Origin: Candidatus Woesearchaeota archaeon | GTDB lineage: Archaea > Nanobdellota > Nanobdellia > Woesearchaeales > GW2011-AR4 | Assembly (NCBI GenBank): GCA_016187465.1 | Contig: JACPJQ010000003.1 | Coordinates: 310,001 to 374,000 of the forward strand | Direction: 5' to 3' | Length of the DNA: 64,000 nt | Part shown: piece by piece, positions 25,013-34,357 of the stretch | How positions within the stretch are numbered: the stretch's first letter is position 1 | Layout of the letters: each line of letters opens with the position of its first letter | The notes under the pieces: generated by a model | What the model saw: the letters and a program-made list of their open reading frames with translations, nothing else | Databases searched by the model: none | What the model was told of the DNA's origin: nothing | Translations under genes and position numbers: made by a program

Positions 25013-25471
25013 ACGAAGAAAGCAAGAAAAAAAGATAGGGAAGAACAATATGTAAGAATTTGCCCAAAATGCGGCTCAATTGAAGTTAAATTAGATTTTT
25101 CCAATCCTGTTGTTTGGGATTTCGGAACAACCACAAAATACAAATGTGATAATTGCGGGCATATGGGGGCAGTTTTTCCTGAAGTTTTATTTAATGAAAT
25201 AAAAGCTTATAGAAAAGAACTCCAGAAAGAAATAAAGGAAGGTAAGGTAAAACAACTCAAAGAAGAACTTGTTGATACAGCGCCAGGTTTTGTTGTTGGA
25301 ATTTTTGAAGTTTCCCTGCTTTTGATAGCATCAATTTTATTTGTTTATACCAACATTACCAGCAATGAACTTTATAGCTCTACCATTGCGCTTTTTGTCT
25401 GGATTTTTGTGCTGGCTTTTGTAATATGGAAAATTGTGAGAAAGAGAAAAATTAATCTTAATTCTTCTTAA
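25013..25471 (+). CDS. Zinc-ribbon membrane protein, start codon unclear
   Basis: The open frame from 25013 to TAA 25471 reads a basic start (KKARKKDREEQYVR), a zinc ribbon CPKCGS ... YKCDNCGH, a coiled segment, then two hydrophobic helices (FVVGIFEVSLLLIASILF, IALFVWIFVLAFVIW). The first ATG in frame (25163) comes after the ribbon and would discard it. No ATG, GTG or TTG exists between the preceding in-frame stop (25010) and 25163; the first codon is ACG, where a MKKARKK-type start would be expected. Start mutation, ACG initiation or an assembly error are all possible. Confidence 0.65.
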   Translation, partial: TKKARKKDREEQYVRICPKCGSIEVKLDFSNPVVWDFGTTTKYKCDNCGHMGAVFPEVLFNEIKAYRKELQKEIKEGKVKQLKEELVDTAPGFVVGIFEVSLLLIASILFVYTNITSNELYSSTIALFVWIFVLAFVIWKIVRKRKINLNSS

Positions 25472-26519
25472 GATATTTGCCAACTCTTTTTAACCCCTCT
25501 TCAATTTCCTTAGTATCTAATGCATAAGAGAATCTTACTCTGTCATCAGCGCCAAACCATTCGCCAAGATAGGTAATCACCTTGTGCTTCTTGAACATTT
25601 CCCGCACAAATTTCCGTGGATTTTTTATTTTTGGCAGTATATAAAATGCGCCTTCTGGCTTCCATACATCAAGCCCAAGCTCGAGCATTCTCTCGTATAT
25701 AATGTCTCTTCTCTGTTTCCAAATTTTTACATTGGAGTCAATAAAAGATTTTGGCACTTTTGTTGCATGGTATGCCATTCTTTGCGCCAATATGTTTGTA
25801 TTCATTGAGGTAATTGTTTTTAACTGGATCACCTTATTGATAATCCCGCTGTTTTTTGAGTACAGATAGCCTACCCTTGCGCCGCACATCGAGAAGGTTT
25901 TTGAGAAAGAGTTTATGGTTATAACCTGGCTGCCGGAAAGCATATAATTTTCACGCTCATAAATAAGGTCTTTGTAAACTTCGTCTGAAATCAATGGAAT
26001 CTTCAAATCCTGGGTTACCTTTTCTATGATTTTCAATGTTTTTATGTCCTGCAGCCTGCCTGTGGGGTTGGATGGGGAATTAATCAGGACAGCTTTAACA
26101 TCATGAACTTTTCCCTCAAAATCTTCTATATCTATTTTTCCTTTATTGGTTTTTACAAAAGAAGGCACAAAGTGGTTCATTTCAATAAGAGGCTTATAAG
26201 AGTAGTAATAAGGCACATGCAAAAGGATCTTATCTTTAGGCTTGCAGATTGCCCTAAAAGCCAAATCCAGCGATTCAGAAGCGCCATTTGTCACAATAAA
26301 ATCTTCTTTCGTTGCCTTAAATTTTTTAAATTCCTGAGCAAGGCTTTCCCTTAATTCCCGACGTCCTGCTATCAATCCGTATTTAAAATCGTCATAGCCA
26401 GCTTTACACGCCAGCACCTTTTTTGGCGGCGGCAAATCTGGCTGACCAGAGCCAAAAGAGATTATGCCTCTGCCTCTTACTCCAATAAACATTGAAGGAG
26501 ATAATTCTTTATTGACCAT
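25458..26519 (-). CDS. Class I/II PLP-dependent aminotransferase
   Basis: 353 residues, fold type I. GSGQPDLPPP near the N-terminus, YGLIAGRRELRESLA, NSPSNPTGR, ISDEVYKDL, and the PLP-lysine motif SFSKTFSMCGARVGYL; the C-terminal RFSYALDTKEIEEGL holds the carboxylate-binding Arg. Aspartate-family aminotransferases look like this, but the donor and acceptor cannot be read from sequence. Its 3' end overlaps the convergent membrane gene by 14 bp. Confidence 0.9.
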   Translation of the reverse strand: MVNKELSPSMFIGVRGRGIISFGSGQPDLPPPKKVLACKAGYDDFKYGLIAGRRELRESLAQEFKKFKATKEDFIVTNGASESLDLAFRAICKPKDKILLHVPYYYSYKPLIEMNHFVPSFVKTNKGKIDIEDFEGKVHDVKAVLINSPSNPTGRLQDIKTLKIIEKVTQDLKIPLISDEVYKDLIYERENYMLSGSQVITINSFSKTFSMCGARVGYLYSKNSGIINKVIQLKTITSMNTNILAQRMAYHATKVPKSFIDSNVKIWKQRRDIIYERMLELGLDVWKPEGAFYILPKIKNPRKFVREMFKKHKVITYLGEWFGADDRVRFSYALDTKEIEEGLKRVGKYLKKN

Positions 26520-26636
26520 TTAATCCCATAAATCTGCTTTGGCATTTTATTTAAATATGTTCCTAAATTCGCTGCAATTAAAAACACAAATCTTTTTAAA
26601 CACCTTCTATTTGTAAAACAGTGAACGGGTGGAAAA

Positions 26637-27611
26637 TTGCTCAAAGAACATTTCAAGCTTATATCCGGAACAGCCAACAGAAGGCTTGCAGAAGAGGTAG
26701 CGAAAACACTCAAAGTGCCTTTAACGCCGGTTGAAATAAAAAGGTTTAGCGACGGAGAGATTTATTGCAGGGTGCTTGAAAGCGTCAGAGGCTGCGATGT
26801 CTTCATAATACAGCCTACATCCCAAGATGCAAGCTTGAACCTAATGGAATTGCTTATTTTGGTCGATGCATTAAAGAGGTCTTCTCCAGAAAAAATAACC
26901 GCGGTTATTCCATATTACGGTTATTGCAGGCAGGACAAAAAAACCAAGCCAAGAGAGCCGATTACAGCAAAGCTTGTTGCTAACATGATTCAAACCGCAG
27001 GAGTTGACCGGGTTATAATGTTTGACTTGCATGTTCCGCAGGTTCAGGGATTTTTTGATATTCCAAGCGATAATCTCGAAGTAGTGCCTTTATTCGCTGA
27101 TTATATAGCAAGCAAAAAGCTGAAGGATATTGTTATAGTGAGTCCTGATGCAGGCGGCGCAGCCAGGGCAAGGGAATATGGAAAAATATTGCATGCTCCA
27201 ATAGCAATTATAGACAAGAGAAGGACATTTCCCAACGTTGCTGCTGTCGAGCATGTTATAGGCGACGTAAAAGGCAAAACCGCCATCATAGTTGATGATT
27301 TGATAGATACCGCAGGTTCAGTAACAGAAGCAGCAGACATCTTGATAAAATTTGGTGCTAAAGAGGCATATGTGCTTGCAACCCACGGTGTGCTGTCAGG
27401 CCCTGCAATAGAAAGGATAAAGAAGTCCAAGATTAAAGAGATTGTCATCACAAACACAATAGAAATCACGAAAGAAAAGGACATAGAAAAAATCAGAGTC
27501 GTATCGATAGCGCCTTTGCTGGCAGAAACCATAAAACGAACCCATGAAGGGCTGCCAATGGGTGTAGTTTACCAGGAGATGTATAAAAAAGTGGAGAAGA
27601 AGTTAAAGTAA
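26637..27611 (+). CDS. prs: Ribose-phosphate pyrophosphokinase (PRPP synthetase)
   Basis: Makes PRPP, substrate of PurF and PurD chemistry encoded nearby. N-terminal SGTANRRLAEEVAKTL, VIPYYGYCRQDKKTKPREP (usual YARQDRK) and the PRPP-binding loop AIIVDDLIDTAGS. 324 residues. It starts at TTG 26637 with a strong GGGTGG ribosome site a few bases before it. Prefoldin alpha begins 2 bp after its stop. Confidence 0.95.
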   Translation: MLKEHFKLISGTANRRLAEEVAKTLKVPLTPVEIKRFSDGEIYCRVLESVRGCDVFIIQPTSQDASLNLMELLILVDALKRSSPEKITAVIPYYGYCRQDKKTKPREPITAKLVANMIQTAGVDRVIMFDLHVPQVQGFFDIPSDNLEVVPLFADYIASKKLKDIVIVSPDAGGAARAREYGKILHAPIAIIDKRRTFPNVAAVEHVIGDVKGKTAIIVDDLIDTAGSVTEAADILIKFGAKEAYVLATHGVLSGPAIERIKKSKIKEIVITNTIEITKEKDIEKIRVVSIAPLLAETIKRTHEGLPMGVVYQEMYKKVEKKLK

Positions 27612-27613
27612 AA

Positions 27614-28030
27614 ATGGAAGACAAAGAGAAAAAAGCTCAAGAGATGTATTTGCAGTTTCAGGCTATTGAGCAGAATATAAAGCAGCTGGAAAAGCAGCTG
27701 GAAGTGGTGACACACCAGCTCATGGAATTAAGTGTGACAAGCAGCGGCCTTGACGAGTTGGATACCATTAAAGCCGGAAAGGATATATTTGTGCCCTTAA
27801 GCTCCGGTATTTTTGCAAAAGCCGTCATCAAGGACACTTCAGAGCTGCTTGTCAATGTTGGCGCTAATGTCATAGTGAAAAAGGACAATGTCTCCACAAA
27901 AAGGCTCATCCAGAATCAGGTTGAAGAAATAAGAAGAATACAAAAACAGATTATTGACGAGCTGGAGAAGATGACCGGCTATGCTGCCCAGCTTGAGATG
28001 CAGCTGCAGGGGATTTTAGCTCAAAAATAA
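27614..28030 (+). CDS. pfdA: Prefoldin alpha subunit
   Basis: 138 residues with the archaeal prefoldin plan: N-terminal coiled coil (QAIEQNIKQLEKQLEVVTHQ), a central beta hairpin region (IFVPLSSGIFAKAVIKD and LLVNVGANVIVKKD), and a C-terminal coiled coil. It holds unfolded proteins for transfer to the chaperonin. The order pfdA-ftsY is common in archaea. Confidence 0.95.
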   Translation: MEDKEKKAQEMYLQFQAIEQNIKQLEKQLEVVTHQLMELSVTSSGLDELDTIKAGKDIFVPLSSGIFAKAVIKDTSELLVNVGANVIVKKDNVSTKRLIQNQVEEIRRIQKQIIDELEKMTGYAAQLEMQLQGILAQK

Positions 28031-28057
28031 ATTTCTTTTTTGCTGTCAAACTATAAA

Positions 28058-29356
28058 ATGTTCAAATTTTTGAAGGAAAAGCTGAAAAGCGCAATATCAA
28101 GGATTTCTGAAGGCGTTGAGAAAGAAGGCGAAGTAGAGAAAAGGGTAATAGAAAAGCCTGCTGGAGAGCCCAAAAGGGAAGAAAAAGGATTTTTTGCCAA
28201 GCTAAAAGAAACGTTTTCTGGAAAGGGGGAGGAAGAGATTATTGAAGAGAAAAAGCCAGTAATTGAAGAAAGAACAGCGCCTGTTGAGCATAAAGAAGAA
28301 GAACACATAAAAAAACATGAAAAGATTGAATATATTAAAGCAGAAGAAAGAACAAAACATACAATAAAAAAATACGAAGAACCAATAAAACAAACACCTA
28401 AAAAGGGGATAAAAGAGCCATTAATAAAATCCGTTGAAGAAACTCAAAAGATAATTGAAAAAGAAGATGGAAAAAAAGGTTTTTTCGCAGCCATAAAAGA
28501 AAAAGTAATAACGACAAGGATAAATGAAGCGCAGTTTGAGAAATTATTTTGGGAGTTGGAGTTGGCATTAATGGAAAATAATGTTGCTGTTGAAGTCATT
28601 GAGAAGATAAAAAATGACTTGAAAGAAGAGCTAGTTGAGAAGCCTATAAAAAGAACAAGAGTCGAAGAAACAATCCAGGAGGCATTAAAGGGCTCTATTG
28701 AAGGATTGTTTCAGTCAAGCAGTATGGATTTGATTCAAGAGGTAAAAAACAAGAAAGAAAAGCCTTACATAATCGCTTTCTTCGGAATAAACGGCTCTGG
28801 GAAGACAACAAGCATTGCAAAGCTTGCCAATATGCTGAAAGAAAAAAATATTTCATGCGTTTTGGCTGCTTCCGACACTTTCAGGGCAGCTTCCATAGAG
28901 CAGTTGCAGCTGCATGCCGACAATATTGGGATAAAATTGATTAAGCACGATTATGGCTCTGATCCTGCAGCAGTTGCCTTTGATGCCATAAAGCACGCCA
29001 AGGCAAGAGATATTGACGTTGTGCTGATAGACACTGCAGGAAGAATGCATTCAAACGTTAACCTCATTAATGAAATGAAAAAGATAATAAGGGTCGCCAA
29101 GCCTGATTTGAAGATATTTGTGGGAGAGAGCATAACAGGCAATGACTGCGTCGAGCAGGCGAAAACTTTCAATGATGCTGTGGGCATTGACGGAATTATT
29201 CTTGCAAAGGCCGATATAGACGAAAAAGGCGGTGCTGCTGTTTCTGTGAGCTATGTAACAAAAAAGCCTATTTTATATTTGGGTACCGGACAGAGATACA
29301 GCGACTTGCAAGTTTTTAATTCTGAAGTCGTGGTTAAGGGTTTGGGGTTGGCTTAA
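28058..29356 (+). CDS. ftsY: SRP receptor FtsY
   Basis: GTPase that docks SRP-ribosome complexes at the membrane. I take the ATG at 28058 (MFKFLKEKLKSAISR, an amphipathic membrane-binding helix); a TTG 18 bp upstream is in frame. A long Lys/Glu-rich A domain (about residues 20-140) precedes the NG domain with GINGSGKTTSIAKLA (G1), DTAGRMHSN (G3) and KADIDEKGGAA (G4), ending YLGTGQRYSDLQVF. 432 residues. Partner SRP54 lies at 62.5 kb. Confidence 0.96.
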   Translation: MFKFLKEKLKSAISRISEGVEKEGEVEKRVIEKPAGEPKREEKGFFAKLKETFSGKGEEEIIEEKKPVIEERTAPVEHKEEEHIKKHEKIEYIKAEERTKHTIKKYEEPIKQTPKKGIKEPLIKSVEETQKIIEKEDGKKGFFAAIKEKVITTRINEAQFEKLFWELELALMENNVAVEVIEKIKNDLKEELVEKPIKRTRVEETIQEALKGSIEGLFQSSSMDLIQEVKNKKEKPYIIAFFGINGSGKTTSIAKLANMLKEKNISCVLAASDTFRAASIEQLQLHADNIGIKLIKHDYGSDPAAVAFDAIKHAKARDIDVVLIDTAGRMHSNVNLINEMKKIIRVAKPDLKIFVGESITGNDCVEQAKTFNDAVGIDGIILAKADIDEKGGAAVSVSYVTKKPILYLGTGQRYSDLQVFNSEVVVKGLGLA

Positions 29357-30021
29357 TAAAACTCAATTTCTCCATCATAATAAATCCCTTTGTGCAACTT
29401 TACCGGTCTCCAGTCGTCAACAACCAAGTCCGCATCCAGCCATTCTGCAAGCTCTTCTGCATTCCCTATTGTCGCGCTCAATCCGATTATTTGGGAATTT
29501 TTCAGCAATTGCTTTAGTATTGTAATCAGTATCTCCAGTGTCGGCCCTCTTTCAGCGTCATTCAGCAAATGGACTTCATCAATCACTACTGTTTTTATGT
29601 TAGCCATCCAAGGCGCATTATGCCTAATCAAGGAATCAAGCTTTTCAGATGTAGTCACTATTAAATCATAGTCTGACAGGTAAGGGTCAGATGAGTCTAT
29701 GTCCCCTATTGATAATGCTGTTTTTGCGACTTTATCATACTTTCTTTTAAAATCCCGGTATTTCTCATACGCAAGGGCCTTCAAGGGCACTATATAAACT
29801 GCCTTTCCCTTGCCATCAAGTATCGATTTTAATGCCGCAAGCTCCGCTATCAGTGTTTTCCCGGAAGCTGTAGGCGTGCAAACCAAAAGGTTTTTGCCCT
29901 GCAAAAGTCCCACTTTGACTGATTTTTCCTGCGCGGGCCGCAGCTCTGTCACTTCTTTTTCAAGAATTTCATAAAGTTCTTTCGGTATGCTGTTTTTTAA
30001 TGATTTGAATTCCATACTCAT
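29353..30021 (-). pseudogene. Hel308/Ski2-like helicase, N-terminal RecA domain only
   Basis: 222 residues with a fully normal first helicase domain: TPTASGKT (Walker A), VIDEVHLLND (DEVH box), GLSATIGN (motif III), and the Hel308-like WRPVKLHKGIYYDGEIEF. It then stops at a TAA that overlaps the ftsY stop. Hel308 proteins have about 700 residues, so the second RecA domain (motifs IV-VI), winged helix and ratchet are gone and cannot be found in the next bases. It is likely a truncated relic at a rearrangement junction; a stand-alone regulatory fragment is the alternative. Confidence 0.75.
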
Positions 30022-30088
30022 AAAAATTTTTGATTCTATTTAAAAGTTATGAAAAAGGTTTATAAATATGTCAAAAATAATCCGATGA

Positions 30089-30502
30089 ATGAAGACATGG
30101 GTTCATTCGCTGGTTTCTTTTATTCTGGCTTTAGTGCTATACCCAATATTCGGTTGGGAAGCGGTGCTTATTTTGGCAGGGGGCATATTGATAGACTTTG
30201 ACCATTACATCAGATTTATGTTTAAATACAAGAATTTAAGCATATTTGAATGCTACAGGCATTATATTCTAATGTTCAAAAAAAATAATTTTGATGAATG
30301 TAATGATGGGTTATTTATTTTTCACACGATAGAATTTGCAATAGTTATAGCAATTCTGTCATTTTTTAATAGACTAGCTATGATTTTCGCAATAGGGTTG
30401 CTAGCTCATTACTTATTGGATTTGATATGGCATATGCATGTCCCTAGGCGTATTGTTGCCAATCATTCGTTAATATCCTGGATTCTTAAACAAAAGTTTT
30501 AA
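30089..30502 (+). CDS. Membrane metal-dependent hydrolase-like protein (YdjM/DUF457 type)
   Basis: 137 residues with about four hydrophobic helices. Conserved-looking polar residues sit at membrane edges: IDFDHYIRFMF, FIFHTIEFAIV and HYLLDLIWHMH. This His/Asp pattern recalls the YdjM/DUF457 membrane hydrolases. Exact family not certain. A TATA-like TTTATAAATA lies 20-30 bp upstream. Confidence 0.65.
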   Translation: MKTWVHSLVSFILALVLYPIFGWEAVLILAGGILIDFDHYIRFMFKYKNLSIFECYRHYILMFKKNNFDECNDGLFIFHTIEFAIVIAILSFFNRLAMIFAIGLLAHYLLDLIWHMHVPRRIVANHSLISWILKQKF

Positions 30503-30528
30503 ATATACATTTTTCAGTCTACAATTAA

Positions 30529-31467
30529 ATGGGCATAATACGAAAGGATTATCTTCTTGACAGGTGGGTTTATTATGCTACAGAACGAAAGAAAAGGCCG
30601 CATGAATTCAAGAAGGTTGAAGTCAAAGAAGAGTCAAAAATATGCTTTTTCTGCCCAGACAATGAGCATCTTACTCCTCCAGAGATTGGCAGGCTAGAAT
30701 ACAAAGGCGCTTGGAAGATGAGGTGGTTTCTCAACAAGTTTCCTGCTGTCGAAAGGAAAGGAATGCCAAATCTTAAATCAAAAAAATTTTTATCCGAATC
30801 AGATTCTTACGGCATGCACGAAATAATTGTTGAAACACAGCACCACAAATCGCAGCTCGCAGATTTGCCTGCAGACAGCATAAGGCAATTGCTTGAGGTA
30901 TGCGGCCTGAGGATAAAGGAATTGGGCAGATTAAAAGGAATAAAGTATGTCCAAGTTTTCAAGAACCACGGCAAAGACGCCGGAACCTCGTTGCTGCATA
31001 GCCATACGCAGGTGACTGCATTGCCACAAATTCCGTCGCTGGTTATGGAAGAGGCCAAAGCGGCAAAAAAATACGTGAAATGCCCATATTGTGACATTAT
31101 AAAGCTCGAATCAAAATCAAAAAGGAGAATTATCGAAACGAAAAATGTAGTTGCATTTGCGCCTTTCGCCTCAAGATTCAACTATGAAGCATGGGTATTT
31201 GTAAAGCGACATAAGATGACCATGGAAGAGTTTGAAGATATCGAATACAAAGACCTTGCGTTAGTTTTAAAAAAGATATTGGTTAAGCTGAAAAAAATAA
31301 ATGTTTCTTACAACTTTTTTCTGCATTATTCGCCTCAAGGGGAAGACTTGCATTTTCATATTGAAGTGGCCCCGCGCATGGCAACATGGGGCGGATTTGA
31401 AATATCAACAGATGCCATAATAAATTCTGTTTTGCCGGAAGATGCTGCCAAATTTTACAGGCGATAA
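30529..31467 (+). CDS. galT: Galactose-1-phosphate uridylyltransferase-like protein
   Basis: HIT-superfamily nucleotidyltransferase of 312 residues. Zinc-type cysteines ICFFCPDNE and KCPYCDII, the catalytic HSHTQ triad (HPHGQ in bacterial GalT), and a second His cluster EDLHFHIEVAPR. UTP- or ADP-sugar specificity is not readable. A sugar-nucleotide role would suit the glycosyltransferases in this window. Confidence 0.88.
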   Translation: MGIIRKDYLLDRWVYYATERKKRPHEFKKVEVKEESKICFFCPDNEHLTPPEIGRLEYKGAWKMRWFLNKFPAVERKGMPNLKSKKFLSESDSYGMHEIIVETQHHKSQLADLPADSIRQLLEVCGLRIKELGRLKGIKYVQVFKNHGKDAGTSLLHSHTQVTALPQIPSLVMEEAKAAKKYVKCPYCDIIKLESKSKRRIIETKNVVAFAPFASRFNYEAWVFVKRHKMTMEEFEDIEYKDLALVLKKILVKLKKINVSYNFFLHYSPQGEDLHFHIEVAPRMATWGGFEISTDAIINSVLPEDAAKFYRR

Positions 31468-31469
31468 AA

Positions 31470-32219
31470 CTATTTTTTCGCTTTTCCCTGCGCCGCAACT
31501 GCCTTAATCTTCGCCTCTATTTCTCTGGGGTCGCCGAGAAAATAATGTTTTATTGGTTTTAATGATTCGTCCAGCTCATAGACAAACGGAATTCCTGTCG
31601 GAATATTAAATTCAACGATTTCATTGTCGGGGACATTGTCAATGTATTTTACTAATGCTCTCAAGCTGTTTCCGCTGGCTGAAACCAGCACTTTTTTTCC
31701 TCTCTTTAATGCAGGTGCCACCTCCCCTTTCCAATAAGGCGCAACTCTTGCGACGGCATCCTTCAAAGACTCTGTGACGGGCAGGAACTCCTTTTTTATG
31801 CCTTTGTATTTTGGATCGTTGCCAGGCCATCTTTTATCTGTTTTTTCCAGTGCAGGCGGCTTTATATCATAGCTTCTGCGCCATTTCAGCACCTGCTCCT
31901 CGCCATATTTTGAAGCCATTTCAGCCTTATTCAGGCCCTGCAATGCGCCATAATGCCTCTCGTTAAGGCGCCAAGATTTACTGATTTCAGTGTTTTTGAG
32001 CCCCATTTCATTGAAGATTATTTCGGTTGTTTCAGTGCAGCGCTTGAGAACCGAAGTGAAGATTATGTCAAAACTATATCCATTATCATTAAGAATTTTT
32101 GCCGCATTTCTAGCTTCTTTAATCCCTTCATCTGTCAAGGGCACATCAGTCCATCCAGTAAAGCGGTTTTCCTTGTTCCACGTGCTTTGCCCATGCCTAA
32201 GAAGCACAAGTTTAATCAT
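31470..32219 (-). CDS. gpmA: Phosphoglycerate mutase, cofactor-dependent type
   Basis: Interconverts 3- and 2-phosphoglycerate. [18 protein letters not shown] with the phospho-His, [16 protein letters not shown], and [15 protein letters not shown] (second His replaced in this stretch by Ser-Gly-Asn, where bacterial dPGM has AHGNSLRA). 249 residues as usual. The missing second histidine (codon AGT for Ser before GGN) is notable. Bacterial-type enzyme; many archaea use the unrelated iPGM. Followed on the same strand after the SAM hydroxide adenosyltransferase and enolase genes. Confidence 0.9.
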   Translation of the reverse strand: MIKLVLLRHGQSTWNKENRFTGWTDVPLTDEGIKEARNAAKILNDNGYSFDIIFTSVLKRCTETTEIIFNEMGLKNTEISKSWRLNERHYGALQGLNKAEMASKYGEEQVLKWRRSYDIKPPALEKTDKRWPGNDPKYKGIKKEFLPVTESLKDAVARVAPYWKGEVAPALKRGKKVLVSASGNSLRALVKYIDNVPDNEIVEFNIPTGIPFVYELDESLKPIKHYFLGDPREIEAKIKAVAAQGKAKK

Positions 32220-32220
32220 T

Positions 32221-33024
32221 TTATTTTTTTATTAGTATATTGTCGCCGATTTTAATTGAATATTTTTTGGCGAATGATCCTTGGTTTAATGCAATCTCTA
32301 TTCTTCCATAATCATCTTTCATTATCAAAGGCTTTCCCTTTGGCACATCTCCAAAAGTAGTTGCATAAGGCATTTTAACAGATTTATTTTTAAATTTTAA
32401 GATAATTTCATATTGAAGTTTAACATTGAATTTATCCCATTCTTTTTGCATTATGTTTAAGTGTAAAGAGCCAAATTTATTTAACGATATAATTTTTGCG
32501 CGGATTTCATCTTCATTTACTTCTGCTTCCCCATAAGGCGCTTGAGCCAAATCTTCAGCATTTAATTCTTTCCCAAATTTTTCTATCCTAACTCCTTTGG
32601 AAAGGTATGCTGCCGCAGGCGTGAAAATGTCCCTTCCGTGAAATATCGGCGAGATCGGATGTCGCATATATTTTTTATTAGTTATTTCAACAACTTTTTG
32701 TACGCCTCCAAGGAATCTCGTTGCCGGAAGCAAAACGCCATTGTCAGGCCCGATAAGATTATCCCCTCTTCCTGTTTTTATTATGATAGGCTTTCTTTTT
32801 GTTCCGACTCCGGGGTCCACAACACAGACATGGCAGCCAATTTGCAGATAACTTGTTGTTTCCATGATTCTTGCAGCATAGAATAAATTGAAATCTGGCA
32901 AGCCATGCATTAAATGCATCACACGCGCCGCTGGATTTATCTCTAGCGCCACAGCTTCCATAATTCCTACGCCCTGGCTTTGAACGCCGAAGTCGCTTGT
33001 AAGAGTTATTAATGATATTTTCAT
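32221..33024 (-). CDS. S-adenosyl-L-methionine hydroxide adenosyltransferase (DUF62)
   Basis: 267 residues from the ATG at 33024. [38 protein letters not shown] and [14 protein letters not shown] are the family's conserved segments with the catalytic Asp/Arg/His. It splits SAM to adenosine and methionine. The longer in-frame start at 33057 would run into enolase. One bp separates it from eno, 1 bp from gpmA: a tight three-gene operon. Confidence 0.92.
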   Translation of the reverse strand: MKISLITLTSDFGVQSQGVGIMEAVALEINPAARVMHLMHGLPDFNLFYAARIMETTSYLQIGCHVCVVDPGVGTKRKPIIIKTGRGDNLIGPDNGVLLPATRFLGGVQKVVEITNKKYMRHPISPIFHGRDIFTPAAAYLSKGVRIEKFGKELNAEDLAQAPYGEAEVNEDEIRAKIISLNKFGSLHLNIMQKEWDKFNVKLQYEIILKFKNKSVKMPYATTFGDVPKGKPLIMKDDYGRIEIALNQGSFAKKYSIKIGDNILIKK

Positions 33025-33025
33025 C

Positions 33026-34297
33026 TTATAATTTAGCAAACCTTGCCTTCTTTCCAAGATTTTCCTCTATCCTCAAAAGCCTGTTGTATTTTGCAGTCCT
33101 CTCGCTCCTTGCAGGCGCCCCAAACTTGCTTTGGTTTGCTCCAATTCCGACGCACAAATCCGCAATAAAAGTGTCTTCTGTCTCTCCGCTCCTGTGGCTC
33201 ACAACAACATTCCATTTATTCTTAAATGATATCGTCGCAGCATCAATTGTTTCTGTTACCGTGCCGATTTGGTTAACTTTAAGCAGCAGGGCATTACATG
33301 CCTTCTCTTTCAGTGCCATCTTGATTCTGCCTAGATTTGTAACCAGCAAGTCATCTCCAACCAATTGGATTTTATTGCCAATTTGCCTGTTTAGCAACGA
33401 CCATCCTTCCCAGTCATCTTGGGACATGCCGTCCTCTATGGAAACAAGCGGATATTTTTTTATTAACTGATTATAAAAATCAACCAGCTGTCCTTTATTG
33501 TAATCTTTATTTAAAATTGTGTATTTGCCGTTTTTATCGTCGTAAAATTCAGATGCGGCGCAATCCAGTGCAAGCTTTATTTTTCCGTTGTATCCTGCTT
33601 CATCAACTGCATCAAGCAGCAAGTTCAATCTTTCCTCAACATTTTCTATTGGAGGCGCAAAACCGCCTTCGTCTCCAAGCAATACCGCCCGAGCTCCGTA
33701 TTTCTTTTTTAAAATATTTTTTAGAATGTGATATGTCTCGACTCCGGCTCTCAGCGCATCGCTAAAACTTCTAAAGCCAACAGGCACAACCATATGCTCC
33801 TGGACATCATTTTCAATGCCGGCGTGCCTGCCGCTGTTTAGTACATTCATTTGGGGTATTGGCAGGATTATTTGATTTTTATTGGATAATTTTTTGATAT
33901 GCTCGTAAATTTTTTTGCCAGAGCACATTGCGCCTGCTTTGCAGACGGCCATGGAAACGCCCAGAATTGCATTTGCACCAAGCTTTGACTTATTTTCTGT
34001 GCCGTCAAGCTCAACAAGCATATTGTCTATCCCCCTTTGGTTTCTGCAATCATGACCAATAAGCTTTTTTGCTATTATATTGTTGACATCCGATACTGCG
34101 TTTAGAACTCCTTTTCCAGAATATCTTTTCTTGTCATTGTCCCTTAATTCCAAAGCCTCGTGTATTCCAGTTGATGCGCCACTAGGAACTATTGATTTTG
34201 CACAGCATGAACCAGTTTTTAGACCAACCTCTAAAGTAGGATTGCCTCTAGAATCAAGAACTTCTCTTGCCGTGATTTTTCTTATCTTAAAATCCAA
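33026..34297 (-). CDS. eno: Enolase
   Basis: 2-phosphoglycerate dehydratase. AREVLDSRGNPTLEV, SGASTGIHEALELRD, LLGDEGGFAPP, SIEDGMSQDDWEGW, LVGDDLLVTN, LLKVNQIGTVTE and the catalytic-Lys segment VVSHRSGETED, all intact. 423 residues. First gene of the eno-DUF62-gpmA operon; a TATA-like TTTAAATA lies about 35-42 bp upstream (minus strand), with AAAAAGGTGA as ribosome site. Confidence 0.97.
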   Translation of the reverse strand: MDFKIRKITAREVLDSRGNPTLEVGLKTGSCCAKSIVPSGASTGIHEALELRDNDKKRYSGKGVLNAVSDVNNIIAKKLIGHDCRNQRGIDNMLVELDGTENKSKLGANAILGVSMAVCKAGAMCSGKKIYEHIKKLSNKNQIILPIPQMNVLNSGRHAGIENDVQEHMVVPVGFRSFSDALRAGVETYHILKNILKKKYGARAVLLGDEGGFAPPIENVEERLNLLLDAVDEAGYNGKIKLALDCAASEFYDDKNGKYTILNKDYNKGQLVDFYNQLIKKYPLVSIEDGMSQDDWEGWSLLNRQIGNKIQLVGDDLLVTNLGRIKMALKEKACNALLLKVNQIGTVTETIDAATISFKNKWNVVVSHRSGETEDTFIADLCVGIGANQSKFGAPARSERTAKYNRLLRIEENLGKKARFAKL

Positions 34298-34357
34298 AAT
34301 TTCACCTTTTTAGGGTATTAACAAGAAATAGTGCTTATTTAAAGATTTCGGATTAAG

